Below are positions 1-9,201 of a stretch of 64,000 bases of DNA, in pieces. Each line of letters begins with the position of its first letter. Within the stretch, counting starts at the first letter, position 1. The notes beneath the pieces were generated by a model, which ran no database searches, was not told where the DNA came from, and saw only the letters and a program-made list of their open reading frames with translations. Position numbers and translations under genes: made by a program. Source of the stretch: Jiangella asiatica (GTDB taxonomy: Bacteria; Actinomycetota; Actinomycetes; Jiangellales; Jiangellaceae); contig NZ_SMKZ01000020.1 of NCBI RefSeq assembly GCF_004349065.1, positions 1-64,000 on the forward strand. The letters are read 5' to 3'.

Positions 1-780
1 GGCGTAGATGTCGGCCTTGTCGCCGACCTCGACCACCTTGCCGAGGTACATGACCGCGACCCGGTCGGAGATGTGGCGCACCACCGACAGGTCGTGGGCG
101 ATGAACAGGTAGGCCAGCCCCAGCTCGTCCTGGAGGTCCTCGAGCAGGTTGACCACGCCGGCTTGGACCGAGACGTCCAGCGCGGACACGGGCTCGTCGA
201 GCACCAGCAGCTTGGGCTCCAGCGCCAGTGCCCTGGCGATGCCGACCCGCTGCCGCTGCCCGCCGGAGAACTCGTGCGGGTACCGGTTGCCGTGCTCGGG
301 GTTGAGGCCGACGAGCTCCAGCAGCTCCGCGACCCGCTTCGGCCCGCCGCCGTTCCATTTCCGGTGCACCTTCAGCGGTTCGGCGATGATGTCGTTGACC
401 GGCATCTTCGGGTTGAGCGAGGCGAACGGGTCCTGGAAGACGATCTGCATCTCGCGGCGCAACTCGCGCAGCTGTTTCATCGTCAGCGAGGTCAGCTCGC
501 GGCCCTCGAACCTGACCGACCCGCTGGTGGGCCGGTGCAGCTGCAGGATCGCCCGGCCGGTGGTGGACTTGCCGCAGCCGGACTCGCCGACCACGCCGAG
601 GGTCTCGCCGGCGTCGAGGTGCAGCGAGACGCCGCTCACCGCGTGCACCTGCCCAACGACGCGGCGCAGCAAGCCTTCGCTGCGGACCGGGAACTCCATG
701 ACGAGGTCGTCGACCTCGAGCAGGTGGCCGCCGGAGCCGCTGCTCGGTGCGGCACCCTGGCGCTCGTCGGTGACCGTCAT
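1..780 (-). CDS. Peptide ABC importer ATPase, OppF/DppF type (partial, 3' end beyond window)
   Basis: ATP-hydrolysing subunit of a peptide/nickel-type ABC importer, on the cytoplasmic face of the permeases encoded upstream. The 260 visible codons show a P-loop GESGCGKST near residues 65-73, a Q-loop in IVFQDPF, the signature FSGGQRQRV and Walker [13 protein letters not shown], followed by the H-loop FIAHDL. The C-terminal oligopeptide-type tail is off the left edge. Its ATG overlaps the stop of the preceding ATPase gene by 4 bp (ATGA at 777-780), so it is the fifth gene of the operon that begins with the binding protein at 6415. The family is certain; the substrate is not. Confidence 0.93.
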   Translation of the reverse strand, partial: MTVTDERQGAAPSSGSGGHLLEVDDLVMEFPVRSEGLLRRVVGQVHAVSGVSLHLDAGETLGVVGESGCGKSTTGRAILQLHRPTSGSVRFEGRELTSLTMKQLRELRREMQIVFQDPFASLNPKMPVNDIIAEPLKVHRKWNGGGPKRVAELLELVGLNPEHGNRYPHEFSGGQRQRVGIARALALEPKLLVLDEPVSALDVSVQAGVVNLLEDLQDELGLAYLFIAHDLSVVRHISDRVAVMYLGKVVEVGDKADIYA

Positions 781-1958
781 CGCGAAGCCTCACTCTCGGA
801 GCGGAAGAACGCCGTCGGGTCGTCCACGCCGGCCAGCTCGTCCCAGTGGTGGCAGGCGGCGACATGGCCCATGGAGTCCGTCGGCAGCAGTGCCGGCTCC
901 TGCTCGCGGCAGATGTCCGTCGCCAGTGGGCAGCGCGGCGAGAACGGGCACCCCGTCGGAAGGTTGATCAGCGACGGCGGCGCACCCTTGATCGGCCGCA
1001 GCCGGCTGGCGTCCTGGGCCTCCAGCGACGGGATGGACCCGAGCAGGCCGGCGGTGTAGGGCATCCGCGCGTTGTAGAACACCTCGTCGGTCTCGCCGAT
1101 CTCGACCGCCCGGCCGGCGTACATGACCAGCACCCGGTGCGCCATCCCGGCGACAACGCCGAGGTCGTGGGTGATGAGGACGATGGCTGCGCCGACCGCG
1201 TCCTTGACTTCGATCAGCTTCTCCAGGATCTGCGCCTGGACGGTGACGTCCAGCGCCGTCGTCGGCTCGTCGGCGATGATGACGTCCGGGCTGTTGATGA
1301 TGGCCATCGCGATCATCGCGCGCTGACGCATGCCGCCGGAGAACTCGTGCGGGTAGCTGCGCAGCCGCGTCTTCGGCTGCGGGATGCCCACCAGCGCCAG
1401 CGCCTCCTCGGCGCGGGCCATGGCCTTCCTGCGCGGCATCAGCTCGTGCGACAGCACCGCCTCGGCAAGCTGGTCGCCGATCGTGTGCACCGGGTTCATT
1501 GCCGTCATCGGGTCCTGGAAGATCATCGCGATGCGGCGGCCGCGCAGGCTCCGCTGCGCCGGCTGCGACATGCCGAGCACGTCGTCGCCGCGGAACCGGA
1601 TGGAGCCGCGGATGCGTGCGGACTTCGGCAGCAGCCCGAGGACTGCCATGGACGACACCGACTTGCCGGAGCCGGACTCCCCCACGATGCCCAGCACCTC
1701 GCCGGCGTTCAGGCTGTAGGAGACCCCGCGGACCGCGCGCACGACGCCGTCGTCGGTGGGGAAGTCGACATGCAGGTCCTCGACCCGCAGCAGTTCCTCG
1801 GCGCCGACCCGGGACAGGCCGAGGTGGCCCAGGTGGGCGCGCTCGTCCGGGCCGATCTCCTCGGTGGGCGCGGCCGCCGGGACATCGAGCGGGTCGGAGC
1901 CCGCGGCGCCCATCGAGCGTGGGTCGCGGAACGGGTCGTCAGGTGTAGGCGTCGTCAT
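777..1958 (-). CDS. Peptide ABC importer ATPase, OppD/DppD type
   Basis: First ATPase of the peptide/nickel-type importer, 393 aa from an ATG at 1958 (MTTPTPDD), which lies 1 nt after the permease stop. It has P-loop GESGSGKSV, signature FSGGMRQR, Walker [13 protein letters not shown] and the family's C-terminal Cys-containing segment ([15 protein letters not shown]) that in OppD/DppD proteins often carries an iron-sulfur centre. An in-frame upstream extension exists but would run into the permease gene, so the short form is preferred. It pairs with the downstream OppF-type ATPase as a heterodimer, by analogy with the family. Confidence 0.93.
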   Translation of the reverse strand: MTTPTPDDPFRDPRSMGAAGSDPLDVPAAAPTEEIGPDERAHLGHLGLSRVGAEELLRVEDLHVDFPTDDGVVRAVRGVSYSLNAGEVLGIVGESGSGKSVSSMAVLGLLPKSARIRGSIRFRGDDVLGMSQPAQRSLRGRRIAMIFQDPMTAMNPVHTIGDQLAEAVLSHELMPRRKAMARAEEALALVGIPQPKTRLRSYPHEFSGGMRQRAMIAMAIINSPDVIIADEPTTALDVTVQAQILEKLIEVKDAVGAAIVLITHDLGVVAGMAHRVLVMYAGRAVEIGETDEVFYNARMPYTAGLLGSIPSLEAQDASRLRPIKGAPPSLINLPTGCPFSPRCPLATDICREQEPALLPTDSMGHVAACHHWDELAGVDDPTAFFRSESEASR

Positions 1959-1959
1959 G

Positions 1960-2964
1960 TCAGCTCCGCACCTTGTTCTGTCGAGGATCGAACGCGTCGC
2001 GCAGGCCGTCACCGATGAAGTTCACGGTGAGCGCGATGAGCACGATGAACAGGCCCGGCCAGAAGAACAGCCACGGCCGGCTGGCGAACGCCGACTGGTA
2101 GTCGCTGATGAGGCGGCCGAGCGAGGTGTCCGGCGGCTTGACGCCGAAGCCGAGGAACGACAGCGCGGTCTCCAGCAGCACCGCACCGGCGATGCTGAGC
2201 GTCGCGCTGACGACGATGACGCCGATCGTGTTGGGCAGGATGTGCTTGCGGATGATGCGCCAGGCGGGGGTGCCCACGGCGCGGGCGGCTTCGATGAACT
2301 CCTTCTCCCGCAGTGACAGAAACTCACCGCGGACGATGCGCGCCAGCCCGGTCCAGGTGAACAGCGCGATGACGACGGCCAGCCAGAACGGTCCGGCGTT
2401 GCCGACCCGGTTCGCCAGCACGGACACGATGGCCAGCAGCGGCATCACGATGATGATGTCGGTGAAGCGCATCAGGATGGTCTCGGTCCAGCCGCGGAAG
2501 AAGCCCGCCGCCGCACCGATCAGCACGCCGAGCAGGGTCCCGAGCGCGCCGACGATGAACGCGATCATGATCGAGACCTGGGTGCCGCGCATGGTCAGCG
2601 CGAAGTAGTCGATGCCCTTGTTGTCCTGGCCGAACGGGTGGTCGCCGAGGTGCATGCCGTCGCCGCCGAGGAACGTCGGCACCACCGAGAGCGTCGGGCT
2701 GCCGCCTTCGACGACGGAACCCACGGTCGTGTAGTCGTGCTTCCACCAGCCGGGGATCGGGCCGATACCGGTGGCGCTGAACGACAGGATCAGCAACAGC
2801 GCGAACACCACCAGCGAGATCATCGCGGCACGGTGCCGGAAGAACCGCCGCCGCACCAGCTGTGCCTGGGTGCGCGCGACGACCGTCATGCCCTGCGCGT
2901 CAGCGGCCGGGGCCGCCGGGTCGCCCGGTGTGATCACGGGACCTCCTCCTCCGATCGCGCTCAC
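1960..2964 (-). CDS. Peptide ABC importer permease, OppC/DppC type
   Basis: Inner-membrane permease, 334 aa, from a GTG at 2964 that overlaps the stop of the other permease (GTGA at 2961-2964). The first ~65 residues are cytoplasmic, then one membrane helix (MISLVVFALLLILSF), an extracytoplasmic stretch, and the usual block of five helices. The coupling EAA loop EAARAVGTPAWRII is present and contacts the ATPases. The open frame extends 5' by nearly 300 codons, but this is inside the neighbouring permease and is rejected. Length fits the OppC family. Confidence 0.92.
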   Translation of the reverse strand: MSAIGGGGPVITPGDPAAPAADAQGMTVVARTQAQLVRRRFFRHRAAMISLVVFALLLILSFSATGIGPIPGWWKHDYTTVGSVVEGGSPTLSVVPTFLGGDGMHLGDHPFGQDNKGIDYFALTMRGTQVSIMIAFIVGALGTLLGVLIGAAAGFFRGWTETILMRFTDIIIVMPLLAIVSVLANRVGNAGPFWLAVVIALFTWTGLARIVRGEFLSLREKEFIEAARAVGTPAWRIIRKHILPNTIGVIVVSATLSIAGAVLLETALSFLGFGVKPPDTSLGRLISDYQSAFASRPWLFFWPGLFIVLIALTVNFIGDGLRDAFDPRQNKVRS

Positions 2965-4493
2965 GACAGCCGGATCCTCGGGTCGAGGTAGGCGTAGGCG
3001 ATGTCGGCCAGCATGTTGAACACGACCGCCGCCAAGCCGGTGACCAAGAAGAACGCCATGGCCGGGTTCGGATCGACGTCGCGGAGTGCGGTCACGAACA
3101 TGAAGCCCATGCCTTGCCAGGCGAACACCGTCTCTGTGATCACCGCGCCGCCCATCAGCCCGGCGACGTCGAAGGCCATCAGCGTAGTGATCGGGATGAG
3201 GCCGTTGCGGAACGCGTGCCGGACGATGACCGTCCGCTCGGTCAGGCCCTTCGAGCGGGCCGTGCGGACGTAGTCCTGGTTCATCACCTCGAGCATGCTC
3301 GCCCGCGTGTAGCGGCTGTAGGTGGCAACGGAGACGAGGATCAGCGCGATGGTCGGCAGCAGCAGGTGAGTGGCGGTGTCGAGCAGGTTGCCCCAGGTGC
3401 CGCCGTCGTAGTTGGGCGTGCGCGAGCCGAACGTGGCCACCACCCGGCCGTCGACCGCGTCGAAGTAGTTGCCCCACGCGCTGAGCATGCGGTCGATGAA
3501 GATGGTGACCGACATGATGACGGCGACGCCGATGGACGTCTGGATCGCCTGCTTGCGCTGCAGCCCGCCCAGCGCGTACCCGACGCCGCCGGCGATCGCG
3601 ACGGCCAGCAGCAGCAGCCCGATCAGAGTGAGGTAGCTCGGGTCGCTCAGGACCTGGTCGAGCGCGAGGTTGAGGATGGCGCCGACGGCGGCCGTGGCGA
3701 GCGCCGCGTAGAGCACGTGGCGGTAGCGGAAGCCGGCCAGCAACGCCGTCAGGCCGAGGGCCGCGGCACCACCGACGACGGTGACCACGACCGGGCCGAG
3801 GCCGGGGCTGGCAAACCACCCGCTGGCCGAGAGGATCAACAGTGCGCCGGCGGTGGCCGCGAACGCGATGCCGAAGGAGATCCAGACCCGCCGCCGATCA
3901 CCCCCTATGGCCGACGCCCAGATGAGTCCGCTGATCACGCCGACGATGGCCGCGGCCGGCAGGGACACCGTCGGGTCGGCCAGCCAGTCGTTGAGGTCGA
4001 TGGCGACGTACTGCTTCAGCAGCACGGCGAACCAGAACAGCGGGAGGGAGACGAAGAAGAAGGACGCCAGTGTGGTGGCGTAGTCGAGGCGGGAGTACTG
4101 GCGCAGCGCGGTGACGATGCCGACGATGACACCGACGATCATGGCCGTGAAGGTGGCGACCGTGATGAGCTGCAGCGTCGACGACACCGCGTTGCCGAGC
4201 AGGAAGGTGACGTCCTGCCCGCGCACCGACTGGCCGAGGTCGCACTCGGCCGCGAACGGCACCAGGCACTTGGACGCCGACCCGAGCCACTGCAGGTACC
4301 GCAGCGGCACCGGGGTGTCGAGGTTGAGCCGATCGGTCATCTCGGCGATGCGGTCCTCGACGCCGGGGGTGTTGTCCTGGCGCAGCCGGGCCAGCGGGTC
4401 GCCGGACAACGCGACGAGGCAGTAGGCCAGGAAGGTGCCGGCCAGGAGCACTCCCGCGGAGACGACCAACCTGCGCACGATGAAGGCGAGCAC
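2961..4493 (-). CDS. Peptide ABC importer permease, DppB type with large membrane insertion
   Basis: Inner-membrane permease, 510 aa, well above the 305-340 aa usual for DppB. The N-terminus (IVRRLVVSAGVLLAGTF) and the C-terminal EAA-type loop (DYVRTARSKGLTERTVIVRH) are canonical. Between them, at roughly residues 160-360, lies an extra hydrophobic block of about five predicted helices that is absent from the textbook family. Start chosen at GTG 4493, which has AAAGGAG ten bases upstream; an ATG-like start 12 codons further out lies over that ribosome site. It follows the binding-protein gene after a hairpin and overlaps the next permease by 4 bp. Confidence 0.9.
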   Translation of the reverse strand: MLAFIVRRLVVSAGVLLAGTFLAYCLVALSGDPLARLRQDNTPGVEDRIAEMTDRLNLDTPVPLRYLQWLGSASKCLVPFAAECDLGQSVRGQDVTFLLGNAVSSTLQLITVATFTAMIVGVIVGIVTALRQYSRLDYATTLASFFFVSLPLFWFAVLLKQYVAIDLNDWLADPTVSLPAAAIVGVISGLIWASAIGGDRRRVWISFGIAFAATAGALLILSASGWFASPGLGPVVVTVVGGAAALGLTALLAGFRYRHVLYAALATAAVGAILNLALDQVLSDPSYLTLIGLLLLAVAIAGGVGYALGGLQRKQAIQTSIGVAVIMSVTIFIDRMLSAWGNYFDAVDGRVVATFGSRTPNYDGGTWGNLLDTATHLLLPTIALILVSVATYSRYTRASMLEVMNQDYVRTARSKGLTERTVIVRHAFRNGLIPITTLMAFDVAGLMGGAVITETVFAWQGMGFMFVTALRDVDPNPAMAFFLVTGLAAVVFNMLADIAYAYLDPRIRLS

Positions 4494-4576
4494 GTCGTAC
4501 CTGCTCCTTTGCAAAAGCTCGCTGCACACCGTACCCGACGCCGGCCGATCGGGCCGTCGAGCGGGTACTGGGCAGC

Positions 4577-4618
4577 GGACGAGGGGCCGGCCGGGCTACT
4601 CCTGCCGACCCCTCGTCC
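4577..4618 (-). terminator. Intercistronic hairpin after the binding-protein gene
   Basis: Perfect 10-bp arms GGACGAGGGG (4577-4586) and CCCCTCGTCC (4609-4618), with further inner pairing, starting 25 bp after the binding-protein stop codon. There is no U-tract. Position suggests partial termination or mRNA 3'-end protection, which would give more binding protein than permease; that role is inferred. Confidence 0.6.
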
Positions 4619-4642
4619 CCCTGGGTCATGGATTCCGGACGA

Positions 4643-6415
4643 TCAGGACGATGCCGGGATCCACTCGTCCATGTTGAACGTCACACCGGTCTGGGCGGCG
4701 TTCACCTCGACGCCTTCGATGCCCTGAGCGACAGCGACAACGTTGGCGTTCGTGTACAGCGGGATGTTGAACACGTCGTTCCAGAGCTCGGCCTCGGCCT
4801 CGACCAGGAGCTCGCGCGCGGCCTCCCGGTCGGCGCTGGTGACCACCTGGTCCCAGATCTCGTCGACCGTCGTGTTGGAGTAGCCGTACGGGTTCTGGTC
4901 GCCGCCGGTGACATAGAGCGACTGGCCGGAGGCGATGTTGCCCGAGCCCGCCCAGCCGAACATGGCGGCGTCGTACGACCCGGGGTCGGCGGTGAGGCGC
5001 TCGCCCCAGTCCGGCGGGGTGAAGTCGACGACGTTGAAGCCGACCTGGTCGCACGCGTCCTTGATCAGAGCGGCGAGGTCGTTGCGGACCGGGTCGTCGG
5101 CGTGCATGAACACGATCTCGACCGGCTGCGTCACACCGGCCTGGTCCATCAGCTCCTGAGCGCCCTGGAGGTCCTGCTCGCCGTACATGTCGGCCGGGAA
5201 GGCCGTCTCACGGGCGGCGTCGTAGTCCTCGTCGACCGGGAAGAACTCGCGCAGGTCCTGGGTCACCGCGTCCGGGTTGGCCGGGCGGACCAGGTTCTCG
5301 ACGATCAGCTCCCGCGGCACGCACTTGGCGAACGCCTGCCGGACCTCGAGCGGCTCGAACGCCCGGCCCGGGCCCATCTGGAAGTCGATGTGGCTCCAGG
5401 TCAGGTTGCCGCCGGTCATGGTCTCGACCTGGTCGCCGAGCCCCTCGAGCTGCGAGATCGTGTCGACCGTCGGGTTGCTCGGGTTGATGATGTCGACCTC
5501 GCCGTTCTGCAGCGCGGCGACCTGCTGGTCACCGTCGAGGACGCGCAGGACGATGGTCTCGGTGGGCGGCGGGGTGCCGTAGAAGTCCGGGTTCGCGGTC
5601 AGGGTGATGGACTGACCGGCCTGCCAGTCGGTGAGCAGGTAGGGGCCGGACGACGGGATCATCTCGGCCGGCGGGAGCTCACCGGGGTTGAACTGCCAGC
5701 CGGTGTTCCAGAACTCCGCCACCGGCGTCAGCGCGGCGATGTCGTCGTTCTGGATCGCGGTGACCAGCTCCTCAGGCGTCAGACCGCCCTGTTGAGCCGC
5801 GATGTGGGCCGGGACGTCGCCGCCCTCGACGATCAGCTCCCAGTCGATGTACGGCTGGCTGTAGACGACGGTGAACTGCTTGTCGCCGGGCTGGCAGTCG
5901 GGCTTCTCGATCAGCTCGAAGCCGTTGGTGGACGAGGCGTCGAAGATGTTCTCGCCGTCAGGACCGACCATGGTGCCGGACAGCGCGGCCCACTCCAGCA
6001 GGAGGTCGTCACAGTCGATCGGCGTGCCGTCGGACCAGGAGGTCTCGTCGTTCACCGTGTACTCGACGGTCAGCGGGTCGTCGCTGACCTTCTCGTAGGT
6101 GCCGAACTCCTCCTCGCGCACCGGGTTGCCATCGGCACCGTACGACCAGAAGGTCAGCTTGGTGCCGTTGTGGATGTAGCTGTTCCACGTGCCGTTGCCG
6201 ATCGCGGTGGTGTCGTTGTAGGCCGTGTAGTCCTCGTTGACCGCGACGGTGATGGTGCTGCCGGGAATGGTGCCTTCGGATTGCGTCGGCTCCTCGGTCC
6301 CGGAACGGTTGGCCCCGGGCTCCTCGCCGTCGTCGTCACTGCCACAGGCGGTCAGCGCCAGTGCGCCTGCCGCGAGGACAGCGAAGAACGCCGTACCCCT
6401 GCGCTTGGTGGTCAA
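4643..6415 (-). CDS. Peptide-type ABC importer solute-binding lipoprotein (SBP family 5)
   Basis: Extracytoplasmic binding protein, 590 aa, anchored by lipid. The signal peptide (KRRGTAFFAVLAAGALAL) ends in lipobox LTAC-G, followed by an acidic Asp/Glu/Gly linker of about 30 residues. The mature part has family-5 features such as EYTVNDETSWSDGTPIDCDD and SSGPYLLTDWQAGQSITLTANP. Start is TTG at 6415 (MTTKRRG) with AAGGAG seven bases upstream. It is the first gene of the five-gene importer operon. The ligand (peptide, nickel chelate or sugar) cannot be read from sequence. Confidence 0.93.
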   Translation of the reverse strand: MTTKRRGTAFFAVLAAGALALTACGSDDDGEEPGANRSGTEEPTQSEGTIPGSTITVAVNEDYTAYNDTTAIGNGTWNSYIHNGTKLTFWSYGADGNPVREEEFGTYEKVSDDPLTVEYTVNDETSWSDGTPIDCDDLLLEWAALSGTMVGPDGENIFDASSTNGFELIEKPDCQPGDKQFTVVYSQPYIDWELIVEGGDVPAHIAAQQGGLTPEELVTAIQNDDIAALTPVAEFWNTGWQFNPGELPPAEMIPSSGPYLLTDWQAGQSITLTANPDFYGTPPPTETIVLRVLDGDQQVAALQNGEVDIINPSNPTVDTISQLEGLGDQVETMTGGNLTWSHIDFQMGPGRAFEPLEVRQAFAKCVPRELIVENLVRPANPDAVTQDLREFFPVDEDYDAARETAFPADMYGEQDLQGAQELMDQAGVTQPVEIVFMHADDPVRNDLAALIKDACDQVGFNVVDFTPPDWGERLTADPGSYDAAMFGWAGSGNIASGQSLYVTGGDQNPYGYSNTTVDEIWDQVVTSADREAARELLVEAEAELWNDVFNIPLYTNANVVAVAQGIEGVEVNAAQTGVTFNMDEWIPASS

Positions 6416-6598
6416 GGTCTGACTCCTTGTGTGTCGGATCGCAAGGATCGCAGAATGAGAGTGTGGACAAGACCACCATCGCTACTTACGAACACACAAG
6501 GTTGCCAGGCGCGCTGTTACTGACCTGAAACCCAACTCCGGTCTCAGGCTACGAAATCACAACGGAACGGGCACGAGGGTCTCGGGAAATCCTCCGGT

Positions 6599-7855
6599 TC
6601 AATCGCTTCTCGGCAGGACGAGTAAGGAACGGCGGAAGACCACTCCCGCGAGCGCGATTCCGATTGCTCCGACAATCATCGGCAACCGCAGATCGATCCG
6701 CCCGAGCAGGCCGCCGGCCAGCGTTCCCAGCGGCATGAGACCCCACCCGAGCGACCTCCAGGCACCGTGCACCCGGCCGAGCAGGTGTCCTGGCACCAGC
6801 TCCTGCCGCAATGTGACCGCCACGACGTTCCACGCCGCCACGCCGAGGCCCACCAGCAGGAACCCGACGCCGGCGACGACGACGTGCGGCGCCAGGCCGC
6901 AGATCGCGAAGCCGGCCGAGGTGACGCCGACCGAGCCGATCAGCATCCAGCCCCGGCCGAGATGCCCGACAAGCCGCGGCGCGGCGAGCGCGCCGGCGAC
7001 CGCTCCGACCGCGGCGGTCATCACGAACACGCCGTAGAGCGCCTCCGGCAGGTCCAGCACGTCCAGGACGAACAGCACCAGAACCGCCTGCGCCACCATG
7101 ACGAACACGCCCAGGACGATGTTGACGATCCACAGGTCGCGCAGCAGCCGGTGCGCGACCAGGAACCGGACGCCCTCGGCGAGACCCGCAAGCCGCCGGG
7201 CGGACCCCGGCTCCACCTCGCCACCAGCGGCGTCACCGCCCTCGGCGTAGCGATCGGCGGCACGGGCAGCCGACAGAGGCAGGGTGATGACCAGGACGGC
7301 GGCCAGCGCGAAGCTCGCGGAATGGATCAGGAACGGCAGCGCCGCCGCGACCGCGAACAGCACACCGGCCAGCGGCGCGGCGACGAAGGTCTGTGCCACC
7401 ACCTCGGTGCTCTGGATGCGGCTGTTCGCCCGGACCAGCCTCGACCGCTCGACCACCGACGGCACCATCGCCTGAACCGACCCGTCGGCCACGGTCTCCA
7501 GGACACCGAACACGAACATCATCGCGATGAGCATCGCGATGATCATGTGGTCGGTGGCCACCAGCAGGCACACGGCGCCGGCGACCACGGCGCGCACGCC
7601 GCACGCGACGGCGGCAACCCTGCGGCGGTCGAACCCGTCGACGACGGAGCCGGACAGCACCCCGAACAGCAGCCACGGGAGGTACTGGGCGACGCCGAGC
7701 AGCGACACCAGCAGCGGATCGCGGGTCAGCGTGGCGGCCAGCAGCGGCGCGGCAGTGGCGCCGAACCCGTCGGCGAGGTTGCTGCCCAGGCTCACGCCCC
7801 AGAGCCGGCCGAACGCGGGACCCAGCCGCCGCCCGGGCGGTGCCCCGACCGTCAC
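6599..7855 (-). CDS. MFS transporter (MFS_3, enterobactin-exporter-like)
   Basis: Twelve-helix major facilitator protein, 418 aa, from GTG at 7855. It contains the family's cytoplasmic loop-2 motif variant SGSVVDGFDRRRV and the later LGVAAWNVVAVTLRQELVPGHLLGRVHG stretch in two parts, typical of the MFS_3 group of proton-driven exporters. GTG overlaps the stop of the upstream ArsR-type regulator by 4 bp (7852-7855), so the two are cotranscribed and the regulator probably controls the pump. Substrate unknown. Confidence 0.9.
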   Translation of the reverse strand: MTVGAPPGRRLGPAFGRLWGVSLGSNLADGFGATAAPLLAATLTRDPLLVSLLGVAQYLPWLLFGVLSGSVVDGFDRRRVAAVACGVRAVVAGAVCLLVATDHMIIAMLIAMMFVFGVLETVADGSVQAMVPSVVERSRLVRANSRIQSTEVVAQTFVAAPLAGVLFAVAAALPFLIHSASFALAAVLVITLPLSAARAADRYAEGGDAAGGEVEPGSARRLAGLAEGVRFLVAHRLLRDLWIVNIVLGVFVMVAQAVLVLFVLDVLDLPEALYGVFVMTAAVGAVAGALAAPRLVGHLGRGWMLIGSVGVTSAGFAICGLAPHVVVAGVGFLLVGLGVAAWNVVAVTLRQELVPGHLLGRVHGAWRSLGWGLMPLGTLAGGLLGRIDLRLPMIVGAIGIALAGVVFRRSLLVLPRSD

Positions 7856-8502
7856 GGCGTGCCCAGCGCCGGCACGGGGAACGTCCTGACCTGCACTTCG
7901 ATGATCTCAGTGTTGGGTGTCTGCTCGCCCATGCGGTGGTCGACCTGGTCCTTCCAGGCCTCGACGACGGCGGTCAGCTGCTCACTCAGCTCGGCCAACT
8001 CGTCCGGCCGCAGCCGCAGGTGGGCGGTGGAGTTGACGGTGGCCGCACCCCATTCGCGCGGCACTTCGCGATGCCCGACGGTGAGCCAGTGGTCGAGGCG
8101 GCTGGCCTGGGCGCGCTGAAACTCGCCGACCACCAACCGGGCCGCCTCGTCGGACGTGGTGCCGGACATCTCCGCGCTGTCGAGCTGTGCGCCGCCCGGG
8201 TAGGCCCGCCAGTAGCGCTCCCGCCCGACGCCGCGGTCCAGGTCTTCCTCGATGAAGCCGTGCCGGGCCAGCTGCCGCAGGTGGTAGCTGGTGGACGCGG
8301 TGCTCTCACCGAACCGCGCGGCCAGCATCGTCGCCGTCGCCGGACCGTAGGTGACGAGCGCGTCCATCAGCCGCACCCGCAGCGGGTGGGCCAGGCCGCG
8401 CAGCGTGGTCGCGTCGATCTGCCGCCGCGGCGGCCGGCGGGACTGTAGACCAGGCTCATCCGGCGGCGAACCGGACCCGTCCCCAGGCGTCATGACCAGC
8501 AC
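7852..8502 (-). CDS. ArsR-type winged-helix regulator (HTH_20)
   Basis: DNA-binding regulator, about 216 aa. The winged helix lies near residues 25-100 (TTLRGLAHPLRVRLMDAL, then a recognition helix in STASTSYHLRQLARHGF). The C-terminal half is helical and resembles the effector part of actinobacterial 'helix-turn-helix domain-containing' proteins that precede MFS genes. I place the start at GTG 8502, seven bases after GGGAAG; ATG 8493 is an equal alternative. It overlaps the MFS gene by 4 bp and is a likely local repressor of the exporter. Confidence 0.85.
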   Translation of the reverse strand: MLVMTPGDGSGSPPDEPGLQSRRPPRRQIDATTLRGLAHPLRVRLMDALVTYGPATATMLAARFGESTASTSYHLRQLARHGFIEEDLDRGVGRERYWRAYPGGAQLDSAEMSGTTSDEAARLVVGEFQRAQASRLDHWLTVGHREVPREWGAATVNSTAHLRLRPDELAELSEQLTAVVEAWKDQVDHRMGEQTPNTEIIEVQVRTFPVPALGTP

Positions 8503-8764
8503 GGTAACTCTTCCCAAGGTTTCTTTGCAACCGTTCCTTTGCACGCACGTTCGTGATCGTCGACGATTCCCCGCGCGGCAGGCCCCGGGATCGCCGATGA
8601 TCAAGGGCGGCCAGGGGCAGCCGAATTACGGAACATGATCGTTCGAAAAATCAAGTTCTGCACCGTGTGATGTACATCCCATCGCCCACAACCTCTGGAT
8701 TCGGCGGGCGAGGCGTGCCAGGCTGCGGCCTATCGCGACCGCCGATGCTCGCGGGAGGCAGCAG

Positions 8765-9052
8765 ATGGGAGTGCCCGAGAGCCGGGCAGCAGTGGCCGAC
8801 GCCGTGTCCGCACTGGAGACAGCGGTGGCAGCCCTGCGCCGGCACTACGGTGACACCCTCGGCGTTCGGCGGCTGCTCAGTGACGTGGCCAGGCTCGGCG
8901 ACGATCTCGCGGAGCTCGGCGACCCGCTGCCCGGGCATCGGCCAGAACCGGTCCGGCAGCTCGAGGTCGTTCCCGACGAGCCGTACGACCGGAGCATGTG
9001 GGCCGGCGCCGACGACGAAGGGCTCGGCGCCCCGGACCGGCGGGCACCATGA
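8765..9052 (+). CDS. Small hypothetical protein upstream of sdh operon
   Basis: 95 aa, start ATG with GGGAGG six bases upstream. The protein is largely alpha-helical in its first 55 residues (an AVADAVSALETAVAAL heptad-like helix) and has an acidic C-terminal tail without Cys or membrane segments. I recognise no domain. It lies 149 bp before, and in line with, the succinate dehydrogenase genes, so it may be cotranscribed with them. The good ribosome site and codon usage support a real gene. Confidence 0.65.
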   Translation: MGVPESRAAVADAVSALETAVAALRRHYGDTLGVRRLLSDVARLGDDLAELGDPLPGHRPEPVRQLEVVPDEPYDRSMWAGADDEGLGAPDRRAP

Positions 9053-9201
9053 TCGCCGTCCGCACCGCCCGAGCCACGCTCCCCGCTCGCGCACGTTCAG
9101 CGCCCACCTGAGCGCCCCGCACGACGCCCGGCCGCGGGTCCGCCCGCACGAGCCCACCGCACGCCCTCCCCGTCCACCGTCCTTCTGAAAGAGCGCACAA
9201 G

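Noticed and set aside
2961-4493. Possibility that the long DppB is two genes joined by an assembly error
   Set aside because: One unbroken frame with canonical ends, correct overlaps on the 3' side and hydrophobic sequence throughout the insertion.
3114-4727. 537-codon plus-strand frame opposite the DppB permease
   Set aside because: Antisense shadow with repetitive polar composition.
4628-6523. 631-codon open frame on the plus strand opposite the binding-protein gene
   Set aside because: No domain, no ribosome site, Val/Gly/Arg-rich composition typical of the antisense of a GC-rich gene; the minus-strand lipoprotein is unambiguous.
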